Position numbers and translations under genes: made by a program. From NCBI GenBank assembly GCA_001723645.1, contig MDLC01000037.1, positions 1 through 32,778 of the forward strand: a stretch of DNA of 32,778 nucleotides, in the 5' to 3' direction. Positions within the stretch are counted from its first letter, which is position 1. Each line of letters starts with the position of its first letter. This document shows, one piece after another, positions 1 through 7,722 of the stretch. This DNA is from Candidatus Endobugula sertula (GTDB lineage Bacteria; Pseudomonadota; Gammaproteobacteria; Pseudomonadales; Cellvibrionaceae). The notes below the pieces were generated by a model. It ran no database searches. It saw nothing but the letters and a program-made list of their open reading frames with translations, and had not been told where the DNA came from.

Positions 1-31
1 AGAACATTCTGAATGCTTAGGAAGAAAAAGC

Positions 32-77
32 GATCATGTTTAATCGTTGGCGGTGATCATCTTCAGTGGAATACGCA
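32..77 (+). repeat. IS-end-like repeat, left copy (IS21-type suspected)
   Basis: This segment contains GATCATGTTTAATCG, then GGTGATCATCTTCA, then GTGGAATACGCA. A diverged copy lies in inverted orientation at 32702-32771. The first 34 bases of the two copies differ at only about five positions. Blocks of the form GGTGATCA..TTC..GGAATACGCA resemble the multiple terminal repeats of some IS21-family elements. That family link is from memory and is an inference. No istA or istB gene is present beside it, so it is either an isolated remnant or the edge of an element lying outside the window. Confidence 0.45.
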
Positions 78-119
78 TAAGGCTATCTTTCAGCACCAAG
101 CAGTATGTTGGAAGCCTTA

Positions 120-135
120 AAATGTTACAACATTT
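120..135. promoter_or_regulatory. 16-bp palindrome, possible operator
   Basis: The sequence AAATGTTACAACATTT is an inverted repeat with 7-bp arms and a 2-bp centre. It lies about 130 bp upstream of the response regulator gene and upstream of its candidate promoter. A dimeric regulator could bind it, but no such protein can be named and it may be chance in AT-rich DNA. Confidence 0.25.
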
Positions 136-218
136 ATACATCCTGCTCGACTTTAACACTGTGATTTCTCAAGCATTCCTGTTATTCAGGCTTTAATGAA
201 GCCTAATTTTCTATTTTT

Positions 219-247
219 TCTACATTTTTTAAAATATTGCATATACT
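219..247 (+). promoter_or_regulatory. candidate sigma-70 promoter of the response regulator gene
   Basis: TCTACA (219-224) and TATACT (242-247) are separated by 17 bp and match the -35 and -10 consensus at four and five of six positions. Transcription would begin about 15-20 bp before the ATG at 269. No strong Shine-Dalgarno is visible between them. Confidence 0.35.
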
Positions 248-268
248 TAATAAAAGACTGTCAATGAG

Positions 269-1957
269 ATGATGATTAGTAGAAAGTCTATGAGTGCACT
301 ATTAAAAAAGCCGCCAGGAATGCAGCAGATAGACATTATTAAGATTTATGAAAAAAAGCGTTGTTTGATTGTGGATGATCTAACAGATGTTAGAACGTTC
401 TACAAGCGTATGTTGAAATCTTTTGGTGTAAGAGACATTGATATGGCTGCAACAGCCGATCAAGCTATACAGCATTGTGAGTCTCACCAATATGGAATAA
501 TTATTTGTGACTACAATCTGGATGAATCTAGGGATGGTCAGCAGGTACTTGAAGAACTGCGCTATATGGATATGCTGAAGTACACTACACTGTTTATTAT
601 TATTACTGCAGAGACATCTCGGGAAATGGTATTAGGGGCTATTGAAAACCAGCCTAATGACTATATTACCAAACCTATTTCGCAACAGCTAATGCGCACT
701 CGTTTGGATCGAGCACTATTAAAGCATGAAGACTTGTATAAAATTAAGGCTGCTATGGATAGTAAAAGCTATAGTCGTGCTATTAAGCTTTGTGATGAAA
801 AAATAAAATCTAAGCACCGTTATATATGGGATTGTATTCGCTACAAAGCACAGATTTATTGGCTAATGGGAGAACCTCTGGAAGCACAAAAAATTTATAA
901 ATCAATATTAAAAGAAAAAGATTTTTCTTGGGCGAAAATTGGTTTGGCAAAAACATTGATGAAAACAGAAGAGCTTGACGATATAGAAGGTATTCTTACA
1001 GAAATTCTTAAAAAGAATCATCGTTATATTGAGGTGCATGATTTATTATCAGAGTATTATGAAAAAGTAGGTAAATACAAAGAAGCCCAACATTCGACAG
1101 AACAGGCTACTACACTGTCACCAAAATCTATTATTCGCCATCGTCGTTTGGCGAAGTTAGCAGAAGAAAATTATGATGATGAAACGTGTTTAAAAGCTTA
1201 CGAAGAATCAATTCGTTGGAATTATGGTTCATGCCATGCAAGTGAAGAAGATTATTTGAGTCTTGCACGTAAAACAGTTGACGTAACAAAAAATAAAATG
1301 ACACGAGATGTTATCGATAAAACTAAAAAAGCTCTAAATTTATTAGAGCGAATGAGTAAACGATTTCCGGAACCAAAAAATAAAGTTAAATCTAAATTAA
1401 TAGAGTCTCAACTGTATGCTAGCCAAGGAAAAATGAATCATGCAATTTCGCTATTAAATGGTGCAGAAGAAAAGCTTAGCACGATGGAGTATAAAGATGT
1501 CGATGTACGTTTGGACTTTGCCCGTGCTCAAATCATGCTTGGTGATAAGCAGCTAGGATATAAGGAACTACATTTATTATCTAAACAGTGTAAGGATGAT
1601 TTAGAGGTTCTGAAAAATATTGATAAAATCAGTGAAGAGCCGATCAGCCCTATGGGCAAAGCCCGTGCTGCAGATTTATCGAAAAAAGGTATTAGTGCTT
1701 ATCAAAAAAAAGATTTCAATAAAGCGTTAAGTATTTTTAAAGAAGCTATAAAAATGTTCCCTAATCATGTAGGGGTTAATTTAAATTTGGTACAGGTTGT
1801 TTTAGCCAAAAATGAGGCCGATAGAAAAACACTTGATTCTTATAAAACATGTAAAAAATGTTTTGAAAGGGTTGGTAAATTAGACACTAGTCATAACCAG
1901 TACAATAGATACCAATATTTATTTGAGCAGTTCAAACAAGAATATAAGCACATCTGA
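269..1957 (+). CDS. response regulator with receiver domain and TPR-type C-terminus
   Basis: A 562-residue cytoplasmic protein. Residues about 30-150 form a CheY-like receiver domain: the acidic pair is D36/D37, the phospho-acceptor is D81 in the IICDYNLD strand, T113 is the conserved switch Thr/Ser, and K135 follows in DYITKPIS. The rest is helical and repetitive, with TPR-like units near 195-330 and again near 455-510 (AYQKKDFNKALSIFKEAIKMFPN). No DNA-binding, GGDEF or kinase domain is seen, so it probably signals through protein contacts. No partner kinase is encoded in the window. The start is uncertain: ATG at 269 gives the longest frame, ATG at 290 is possible, and neither has a strong ribosome binding site. 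Its coding sequence is more A-rich than that of the housekeeping genes. Stand-alone receiver-TPR proteins are known in Pseudomonas and relatives, but their targets are generally uncharacterised. It reads toward the probable oriC. Confidence 0.8.
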   Translation: MMISRKSMSALLKKPPGMQQIDIIKIYEKKRCLIVDDLTDVRTFYKRMLKSFGVRDIDMAATADQAIQHCESHQYGIIICDYNLDESRDGQQVLEELRYMDMLKYTTLFIIITAETSREMVLGAIENQPNDYITKPISQQLMRTRLDRALLKHEDLYKIKAAMDSKSYSRAIKLCDEKIKSKHRYIWDCIRYKAQIYWLMGEPLEAQKIYKSILKEKDFSWAKIGLAKTLMKTEELDDIEGILTEILKKNHRYIEVHDLLSEYYEKVGKYKEAQHSTEQATTLSPKSIIRHRRLAKLAEENYDDETCLKAYEESIRWNYGSCHASEEDYLSLARKTVDVTKNKMTRDVIDKTKKALNLLERMSKRFPEPKNKVKSKLIESQLYASQGKMNHAISLLNGAEEKLSTMEYKDVDVRLDFARAQIMLGDKQLGYKELHLLSKQCKDDLEVLKNIDKISEEPISPMGKARAADLSKKGISAYQKKDFNKALSIFKEAIKMFPNHVGVNLNLVQVVLAKNEADRKTLDSYKTCKKCFERVGKLDTSHNQYNRYQYLFEQFKQEYKHI

Positions 1958-2016
1958 TTACCCCATAAATATTTACTGGCATATTTGTCAATGGGCCAAC
2001 CTAGACAGTATTACAT

Positions 2017-2400
2017 TCAATTCATAAATACCGCCTGCGCATTTTTAGCCAAACCTTTATAGCGCACTTTCCGATATCCAAACTGCTGTTTGATCATACC
2101 AAACAAGTGCTCAACCTTGGATCGAATTCTGGATTTATTTACGATTGGCATTACGTTCTTTTTCAGTCATATGCGCTTTCATGCCAAAGTACCACTGATT
2201 ACCTTTCTAGTGGACTCCATATCTGGATCTCGTCGGCGCACTTTGCCTACATCGATACCAACAAACTGGCACATCGCTCGTGAATCATAGAGTATTTCTT
2301 CTGCACTTGGATCAGATAATTCAAACCAGTGTTGTAAAAAGTGATAAGAAAGGACACATTGTTCGTGATCAATTGATTGTATCTCTTTGAGACGCTCTGT
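2017..2400 (-). pseudogene. degenerate IS5-family transposase remnant
   Basis: Three pieces of one IS5-type transposase are readable on the minus strand in different frames. The first, within about 2205-2400, has FLQHWFELSDPSAEEILYDS and then FVGIDVGK, the family's N-terminal signature. It jumps straight to [22 protein letters not shown] (after a frameshift near 2210), which in intact relatives lies far downstream, so the segment with the first catalytic Asp is deleted. Another jump leads to TEKERNANRK and a stop near 2135. After a further frameshift, 2017-2134 reads IRSKVEHLFGMIKQQFGYRK then VRYKGLAKNA and ends early. No terminal inverted repeats were found. The open N-terminal frame extends to 2457, but its first residues do not look like transposase and overlap DnaA boxes. 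The element is clearly dead. Confidence 0.85.
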
Positions 2401-2421
2401 ATTATTATCGCGAAAACCAGT

Positions 2422-2602
2422 TTTTCCACAGAAAAGCCTTGTCTTATCCACAAACATTATCGAAACATCAATTTTTCTCGGTAAGTTATTAACATTTATT
2501 CACAGCTTTTAAAGATAACATCTTGATCCATAACAACATTGCCATTAAGAAACGTTTGTTTTCTGTTAGTAAGTCCTATGACTTTGTATACCTTGTGAAT
2601 AT
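2422..2602. promoter_or_regulatory. cluster of DnaA boxes
   Basis: Plus-strand boxes are TTTTCCACA at 2422-2430, TTATCCACA at 2444-2452 (the strongest E. coli box sequence) and TTATTCACA at 2496-2504. A minus-strand near match, TGTGAATAT, is at 2594-2602, differing from TGTGNATAA at one position. Three boxes within about 85 bp is well above chance. Confidence 0.6.
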
Positions 2603-2769
2603 ACTTTATAGAAAAAAGCACTATACTTCCAAACATCGCAAGCCTGTAAAAGCTATATTCTTTTATCTACGATCAGCACCCAATGTATACGCAGTATAAT
2701 ACGTTTTTATCAGAACAGTTATAAAACGTATAACTATTTGATTATTATACGAAAAATTGGGTTTTCAAC

Positions 2770-2870
2770 AGAATTTGTTGGGTCTAGTAATAACATTAAT
2801 AATAAGTAATATATATCTATACATATCTATTTAATTATCTTAAGTAGAATAAAACCAACAATAACATTTT
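2770..2870. other. AT-rich putative DNA unwinding element
   Basis: This tract is almost entirely A and T, with repeated TAATAA, ATATAT and TATCTAT units. TATCTATTTAATT at 2824-2836 matches the E. coli oriC 13-mer GATCTATTTATTT at 11 of 13 positions. It sits between the DnaA boxes and mnmG, as the duplex unwinding element does in E. coli. Confidence 0.5.
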
Positions 2871-2919
2871 CTTCCCTACTCAAATAACGTTTAACGAATA
2901 CTGATGGGCTGAACATCTT

Positions 2920-2948
2920 TTGCTCAACGAGTCATTAATCTCTATAAT
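2920..2948 (+). promoter_or_regulatory. candidate mnmG promoter
   Basis: TTGCTC (2920-2925) and a perfect -10 TATAAT (2943-2948) are separated by 17 bp. The start of transcription would be about 35 bp before the mnmG ATG. The 14-mer AATCTCTATAATAG around this -10 recurs just after parB (7374-7387). Confidence 0.5.
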
Positions 2949-2989
2949 AGCGCTTTTTCTTAATTTAACTCCCAACACCAGAGATTCTG

Positions 2990-4897
2990 ATGGATTACCC
3001 ACACCATTACGATGTCATTGTTATTGGCGGCGGTCATGCAGGAACGGAAGCTTGTCTTGCCGCAGCACGAATGGGCTGTTCGACGCTTTTACTCACACAT
3101 AGTGTAGAAACATTGGGTCAGATGTCCTGTAATCCAGCCATTGGTGGTATTGGCAAAAGTCACTTGGTGAAAGAAATTGATGCGATGGGTGGGGCTATGG
3201 CTCTGGCTACGGATAAAGGTGGAATCCAATTTCGTATACTCAATGCACGTAAAGGTCCTGCGGTCAGAGCTACACGTGCTCAGACAGACAGAGTAATTTA
3301 TAAAGCCGCTATTCGTGAGATGCTAGAAAATCAACAGAACTTGCAGATCTTTCAGCAGTCAGTTGATAATTTAATCGTTGAAGGTGACAGAGTCAAAGGA
3401 GTTATCACCCAAATGGGGATTAAGTTCTATGCTCCATCTGTTATTCTGACGGCAGGTACTTTTCTTGGTGGTAAAATTCATATTGGTTTAGAAAATCATT
3501 CCGGTGGTCGAGCTGGCGACCCCCCATCCATTACCTTAGCTGATCGTTTGCGAGAACTTCCTTTGACGGTCAATCGCTTAAAAACCGGAACTCCGCCGCG
3601 TATTGATGCAAAGTCTGTGGACTTTACCCATTTGCAGGAACAATGGGGCGATTCTCCTTTACCAGTAATGTCTTATCTGGGGAAACAGAAAGACCATCCC
3701 AGGCAAATCTGTTGCTGGATTACTCATACCAACGAAAAAACCCATGAGATTATTCGTTCAGGTATTGGTCGTTCACCTTTATACACAGGGGCTATCGAAG
3801 GGGTCGGGCCCCGGTACTGTCCCTCTGTTGAAGATAAGGTTCAGCGTTTTGCTGATAAAGACAGCCATCAGATATTTATTGAGCCTGAGGGCTTAAATAC
3901 TCGCGAACTATATCCTAATGGTATTTCTACTAGCTTGCCCTTTGATGTGCAGCTACAGTTAGTACGCTCTATAAAAGGCTTTGAAAGCGCGCATATTATG
4001 CGGCCTGGTTATGCTATTGAGTACGACTTTTTTAATCCTCAAGATTTAAAATCGAGTTTGGAAACTCGCTGTATCAATGGATTGTTTTTTGCTGGACAAA
4101 TTAATGGAACGACGGGCTATGAAGAAGCAGGAGCTCAAGGTCTATTAGCGGGGGTAAATGCTGGACTTCGGTCTCAGGATAAAGAACCTTGGTGCCCCAG
4201 GCGTGATCAGGCCTATATAGGTGTGCTGGTAGATGATTTGATCACTCTGGGAACACAGGAGCCTTACCGGATGTTTACCAGTCGTGCAGAGTATCGATTA
4301 CTACTACGTGAGGATAATGCAGATTTACGTTTAACTGAAAAAGCCAGGGAATTAGGGTTAATTGATGATATTCGTTGGCGGGAGTTTAATGAAAAGCAAG
4401 AAGCTATTATTGTGGAAGAACAGCGTTTAAAAACCACCTGGGTCCAGGCAGGTAGCCTGCAGGCGGAGCAACTGAATACAAAAACACGCTCTCCTATTGG
4501 TCGTGAATACAATTTAATGGAGTTATTGAAGCGTCCGGAACTCAATTACTCAGATATCAAGGATTTATTTTCCGTGGATGAGACCGTGAATGATCAAGTA
4601 GCAGAACAAGTTGAAATTAGTGCAAAGTATGCGGGTTATATCAATCGCCAGGAAGAAGAAATTCAACGTCTACGCCGACACGAAGAAACACCATTACCCG
4701 ATGATTTTGACTACTGTACCGTTGAAGGGCTATCGAATGAAATCAAACAGAAGCTGATAGCTTCCCGTCCGCAAAGTCTGGGACGTGCTGCTCGTATTCC
4801 TGGTGTTACGCCTGCTGCGATCTCTTTACTATTAATTTACTTAAAGAAGCGTGGCTTACTGAAAGTCAGTCAGCGGGTTACTTTGGATGATGTATAG
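2990..4897 (+). CDS. mnmG: tRNA uridine-5-carboxymethylaminomethyl modification enzyme MnmG
   Basis: MnmG (GidA) is the FAD-dependent partner of MnmE. Together they install the cmnm5 group on U34 of tRNAs that read split codon boxes. The 635 residues match the usual length of about 630. The N-terminal dinucleotide-binding motif is [10 protein letters not shown] (residues 12-21). The [10 protein letters not shown] signature with the catalytic-type cysteine follows, then the GTFLGG and LKTGTPPRI motifs. The C-terminal helical domain that binds MnmE is complete (SNEIKQKL, then [16 protein letters not shown]). The ATG at 2990 is followed directly by family-like sequence; its ribosome binding site is weak. 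It is first in the mnmG-rsmG-parA-parB cluster and reads away from the probable origin. mnmE, its usual upstream neighbour in Pseudomonas, is absent here. Confidence 0.97.
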   Translation: MDYPHHYDVIVIGGGHAGTEACLAAARMGCSTLLLTHSVETLGQMSCNPAIGGIGKSHLVKEIDAMGGAMALATDKGGIQFRILNARKGPAVRATRAQTDRVIYKAAIREMLENQQNLQIFQQSVDNLIVEGDRVKGVITQMGIKFYAPSVILTAGTFLGGKIHIGLENHSGGRAGDPPSITLADRLRELPLTVNRLKTGTPPRIDAKSVDFTHLQEQWGDSPLPVMSYLGKQKDHPRQICCWITHTNEKTHEIIRSGIGRSPLYTGAIEGVGPRYCPSVEDKVQRFADKDSHQIFIEPEGLNTRELYPNGISTSLPFDVQLQLVRSIKGFESAHIMRPGYAIEYDFFNPQDLKSSLETRCINGLFFAGQINGTTGYEEAGAQGLLAGVNAGLRSQDKEPWCPRRDQAYIGVLVDDLITLGTQEPYRMFTSRAEYRLLLREDNADLRLTEKARELGLIDDIRWREFNEKQEAIIVEEQRLKTTWVQAGSLQAEQLNTKTRSPIGREYNLMELLKRPELNYSDIKDLFSVDETVNDQVAEQVEISAKYAGYINRQEEEIQRLRRHEETPLPDDFDYCTVEGLSNEIKQKLIASRPQSLGRAARIPGVTPAAISLLLIYLKKRGLLKVSQRVTLDDV

Positions 4898-4961
4898 GCG
4901 TCGTGAAAGCTTATGTAAGTTATCACTCACCATCGCTGATTAACCATATGAAGGCTATTCT

Positions 4962-5648
4962 GTGATAGATATTGCTGTTTGCAAACAAAAATTATGTCAA
5001 GGCTTAATGGCAATGGATGTTATTCTGGATGACCAAAAAATATCGCTTTTGCTTCATTACCTTAGTGAATTTGTGAAGTGGAATAAAGCTTATAATCTCT
5101 CAGCTGTTCGCGATCCTCTGAAAATGGTCGAGCGCCATTTACTGGATAGCTTAGCATTGGTTCCCTTGTTAGAGAAAGCGCATGATAAACAACGCATTAT
5201 TGATGTAGGAACCGGAGGCGGATTGCCAGGTATTCCTCTCGCCATTGTTTTTACGGACAGTCAAATCACATTACTCGATAGTAATGGGAAAAAAACACGA
5301 TTTTTATTTCAGGTAAAAATGGCGTTAGATTTAAATAATCTGACGATTGCAAATACACGAGTTGAAACATACCAACCCGATGAGGGCTTTGATATTGTGG
5401 TAAGTCGTGCCTTCGCCAGTTTACAGTATATGGTGAAGGGGACCGGTCATTTGCTGAACCAACACGGTCGTTTTTGGGCTATGAAAGGTGTCTATCCAGA
5501 AAATGAATTGAGAGATTGTGAAAAAAACGCTATTGTCGAATCCTCAAAGTCATTGAATATACCCGAACAGCAAGGTGAACGGCACCTATTGATATTAAAG
5601 CCTGTGACCTCTGAGGCGGTTATTAACTGGGATAAGCCTGAATTGTGA
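4962..5648 (+). CDS. rsmG: 16S rRNA (guanine-N7-)-methyltransferase RsmG
   Basis: RsmG (GidB) uses S-adenosylmethionine to methylate N7 of G527 in 16S rRNA within the 30S subunit. The 228 residues are slightly longer than E. coli RsmG (207). The family signature KWNKAYNLSAVRDP is at residues 39-52, followed by RHLLDSL. The SAM-binding glycine loop IDVGTGGGLPGIPLA is at 80-94. VVSRAFASL and the MKG motif follow. The start is GTG at 4962 with GAAGG about 9 bases before it. The TGA stop overlaps the GTG start of parA by four bases, which suggests translational coupling. Confidence 0.95.
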   Translation: MIDIAVCKQKLCQGLMAMDVILDDQKISLLLHYLSEFVKWNKAYNLSAVRDPLKMVERHLLDSLALVPLLEKAHDKQRIIDVGTGGGLPGIPLAIVFTDSQITLLDSNGKKTRFLFQVKMALDLNNLTIANTRVETYQPDEGFDIVVSRAFASLQYMVKGTGHLLNQHGRFWAMKGVYPENELRDCEKNAIVESSKSLNIPEQQGERHLLILKPVTSEAVINWDKPEL

Positions 5649-6436
5649 GTAAGACTTACGCTATTGCCAATCAAAAAGGGGGTGTTGGTAAAACCACCAC
5701 CTGTGTGAATCTTGCTGCGTCTCTGATTGCTATCAAGAAACGGGTATTATTGATAGACATTGATCCTCAGGGAAATGCCACCACGGGTAGTGGTATTGAT
5801 AAAGAGAATATGACGTTATCAACCTATGATATATTGGTTGACAATCAAAGTATTACCGACGTCTCTTGCTCTTCTCCTAGTGGAAAATATTCAGTCGTTG
5901 GTGCCAATGGTGATCTCACTGCGGCAGAGGTTCAACTGCTTGAATTGCCCCAAAAACAATTTCGCTTACGTCAGGCATTGGTACACATGGGTGATTTATA
6001 TGATTACATATTGATTGATTGCCCACCATCACTCAATATGCTGACATTGAATGCTCTGGTTGCTTGTGATGGAGTCATTATTCCTATGCAATGTGAATAC
6101 TATTCATTAGAAGGAATATCCGCGCTGATAAAAACTGTTCATCAAATTCAACAAGAGCTTAATCCTTCTCTGGTGATAGAAGGTATTGTCCGTACCATGT
6201 ACGATCCTCGTAGTGGTTTGACACTTGAAGTATCAAACCAACTGAAAGAATATTTTGGTAACAAGCTATACCAAGCATGTATTCCTCGCAACATCCGTTT
6301 AGCTGAAGCGCCAAGTTTTGGGCAACCCGCATTGGTGTATGACAGAAACTCAAAAGGTGCTGTTGCTTATCTGGCTTTGGCGGGCGAGTTTGTTCGTCGC
6401 AGTGAACGCATGTTGCGGCAAGTAACTCATCCTTGA
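5645..6436 (+). CDS. parA: chromosome partitioning ATPase ParA (Soj)
   Basis: ParA is a Walker-type ATPase that binds the nucleoid and moves ParB-parS complexes to segregate new origins. The 263 residues fit the chromosomal ParA/Soj group. The deviant Walker A motif KGGVGKTTT is at residues 11-19, Walker A' is LLIDIDPQGNATTG, and Walker B is YILIDCPPSL. There is no N-terminal DNA-binding domain of the plasmid type. The GTG start lies inside the end of rsmG (GTGA overlap), so expression is probably coupled. parB follows after 36 bp. The location beside the probable oriC is the standard one. Confidence 0.96.
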   Translation: MSKTYAIANQKGGVGKTTTCVNLAASLIAIKKRVLLIDIDPQGNATTGSGIDKENMTLSTYDILVDNQSITDVSCSSPSGKYSVVGANGDLTAAEVQLLELPQKQFRLRQALVHMGDLYDYILIDCPPSLNMLTLNALVACDGVIIPMQCEYYSLEGISALIKTVHQIQQELNPSLVIEGIVRTMYDPRSGLTLEVSNQLKEYFGNKLYQACIPRNIRLAEAPSFGQPALVYDRNSKGAVAYLALAGEFVRRSERMLRQVTHP

Positions 6437-6472
6437 TTATTTATTTTTATCATTTAGGGAGCATCGTTTGTT

Positions 6473-7372
6473 ATGGCATCAAAACGCAAAGGTTTGGGGC
6501 GTGGTTTGGACGCATTACTCAGTGGGCATACTATAAATAATGTACATGAAACAATAGAGGAAGTGCAATCTTCAGAGCTTGCTGTTGATGAGCAGCTCAA
6601 ATATGTTCCCGTTGAACTGATTCAGCGTGGAAAATATCAGCCACGTCGTGATATCAATCCAGATACACTAGAAGAATTAGCGGAGTCGATTAAAGCTCAA
6701 GGTGTCATGCAGCCTATTGTTATTCGTCCTGTTTCTAAGGATAAATACGAAATTATTGCTGGTGAGCGTCGTTGGCGAGCGTCTCAATTGGTAGGGTTGG
6801 ATAAAATTCCTGCTGTTGTTCGTCATGTGCCAGATGAAGCAGCGATTGCTATGGCATTGATTGAGAATATTCAGCGTGAAAACCTCAATCCTCTCGAAGA
6901 AGCCATTGCTTTGAAGCGTTTACAAGACGAGTTCGAACTTACCCATCAACAGGTTGCCGAAGCTGTAGGTAAGTCCAGAACCGCTGTGACTAATCTATTA
7001 CGCCTCATTGCACTTGACAATGGCGTGAAAAAATTACTGGAGTATGGTGATATAGAAATGGGTCACGCTCGTGCTATATTAAGCTTGGATGCGCCTAAGC
7101 AGTGTCAGATTGCTAATGAGGTCGTTGCTAAAAATTTATCTGTTCGGCAAACGGAGGCTTTGGTTCGACGTGTCCTCGAATCTAAACAACAGGTGAAGCA
7201 AGGGAAGGTAAAAACGTCGGATTTGCAAAAGCTAGAAGAAGGTTTGTCGGAGAAAGTAGGGGTTCCGGTCATGTTGCAACACAATGCTAAAGGTAAGGGC
7301 AAATTAATTCTAAAATACAACAACCTTGATGAGCTGGATGGAATTCTTAGCCACCTAAACTACACGGCTTGA
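6473..7372 (+). CDS. parB: chromosome partitioning protein ParB (Spo0J)
   Basis: ParB binds parS sites, loads and slides using CTP, and works with ParA. It has 299 residues. The start MASKRKGLGRGLDALL is the family's ParA-interacting N-terminus. The CTP-binding ParB/Srx domain follows: YQPRRDINPDTLEELAESIK (55-74), GERRWRA (98-104) and ENIQRENLNPLEEA (131-144). A helix-turn-helix with QQVAEAVGKSRTAVTNLLRL occupies about 159-178, and a C-terminal dimerisation region ends the protein. An AGGGAGC ribosome binding site lies before the ATG. No full 16-bp parS palindrome was noticed in the window. Confidence 0.96.
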   Translation: MASKRKGLGRGLDALLSGHTINNVHETIEEVQSSELAVDEQLKYVPVELIQRGKYQPRRDINPDTLEELAESIKAQGVMQPIVIRPVSKDKYEIIAGERRWRASQLVGLDKIPAVVRHVPDEAAIAMALIENIQRENLNPLEEAIALKRLQDEFELTHQQVAEAVGKSRTAVTNLLRLIALDNGVKKLLEYGDIEMGHARAILSLDAPKQCQIANEVVAKNLSVRQTEALVRRVLESKQQVKQGKVKTSDLQKLEEGLSEKVGVPVMLQHNAKGKGKLILKYNNLDELDGILSHLNYTA

Positions 7373-7722
7373 TCAATCTCTATAATAGATAAAAAGCAAA
7401 AAGCTTTGGGGATTTTACATCTAATACTTCTTATGTTGAGCAAAACTCATCGCCAAAAAAACACCAATTGTTTGCATAATATTGTTGAATCATAGAGCGT
7501 GACATCCTATAATCGCGCACGCTGCTTTTCGGAGGGTTATAGAAAAGAGGCGGTAGCAGTGGGATATAATAGATGAGGTATAAAGAGTCAGGTTGTAGAG
7601 TAATGTAAGGTGTTGGCGATCAGATAAGTTTATAATCGTCAGATACTACTGATAATATAAGTGTTTATGTAAAAATAGCAGTAAGCCTCTTGACCATAAA
7701 CTGTACATGATGAGCGTGCATT
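7373..7722. other. 350-bp intergenic region between parB and atpI
   Basis: No gene or RNA gene is recognisable here. The region contains TATAAT at 7381-7386 directly after parB without a good -35, the strong candidate promoter at 7485-7513, and a further TATAAT at 7565-7570 with only a poor -35. It probably serves as the leader of the ATP synthase operon. No intrinsic terminator for parB is evident. Confidence 0.6.
7485..7513 (+). promoter_or_regulatory. candidate promoter of the ATP synthase operon
   Basis: TTGAAT (7485-7490) and a perfect TATAAT (7508-7513) are separated by exactly 17 bp, followed by a GC-rich CGCGCAC. The predicted start leaves about 200 bases of leader before atpI. This is the best sigma-70 promoter match in the region. 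Confidence 0.6.

Larger units (their letters stand above)
2422..2880. other. probable chromosomal replication origin (oriC)
   Basis: This roughly 460-bp AT-rich stretch has no credible gene. It carries a consensus DnaA box TTATCCACA (2444-2452), TTATTCACA (2496-2504), TTTTCCACA (2422-2430) and a near match TGTGAATAT (2594-2602). An extremely AT-rich tract follows at 2770-2870. The order, DnaA boxes then AT-rich tract then mnmG transcribed away, is the same as in E. coli, where gidA abuts the unwinding region. The genes that follow (mnmG, rsmG, parA, parB, atp) are classic origin neighbours. In Pseudomonas the origin is instead next to dnaA, which is not in this window. Identification rests on motif reading and context. 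Confidence 0.6.

Noticed and set aside
2090-2290. Plus-strand open frame of 66 codons
   Set aside because: It is the antisense of the decayed IS5 transposase and has no family resemblance.
2247-2453. Second minus-strand open frame across the IS remnant and origin boundary
   Set aside because: It is a shifted frame of the same transposase fragment; the recognisable transposase motifs are in the other frame.
7386-7410. Possible hairpin AAAGC-GCTTT downstream of parB
   Set aside because: The stem is only about five base pairs and is not followed by a T-run, so it is not supported as a terminator.
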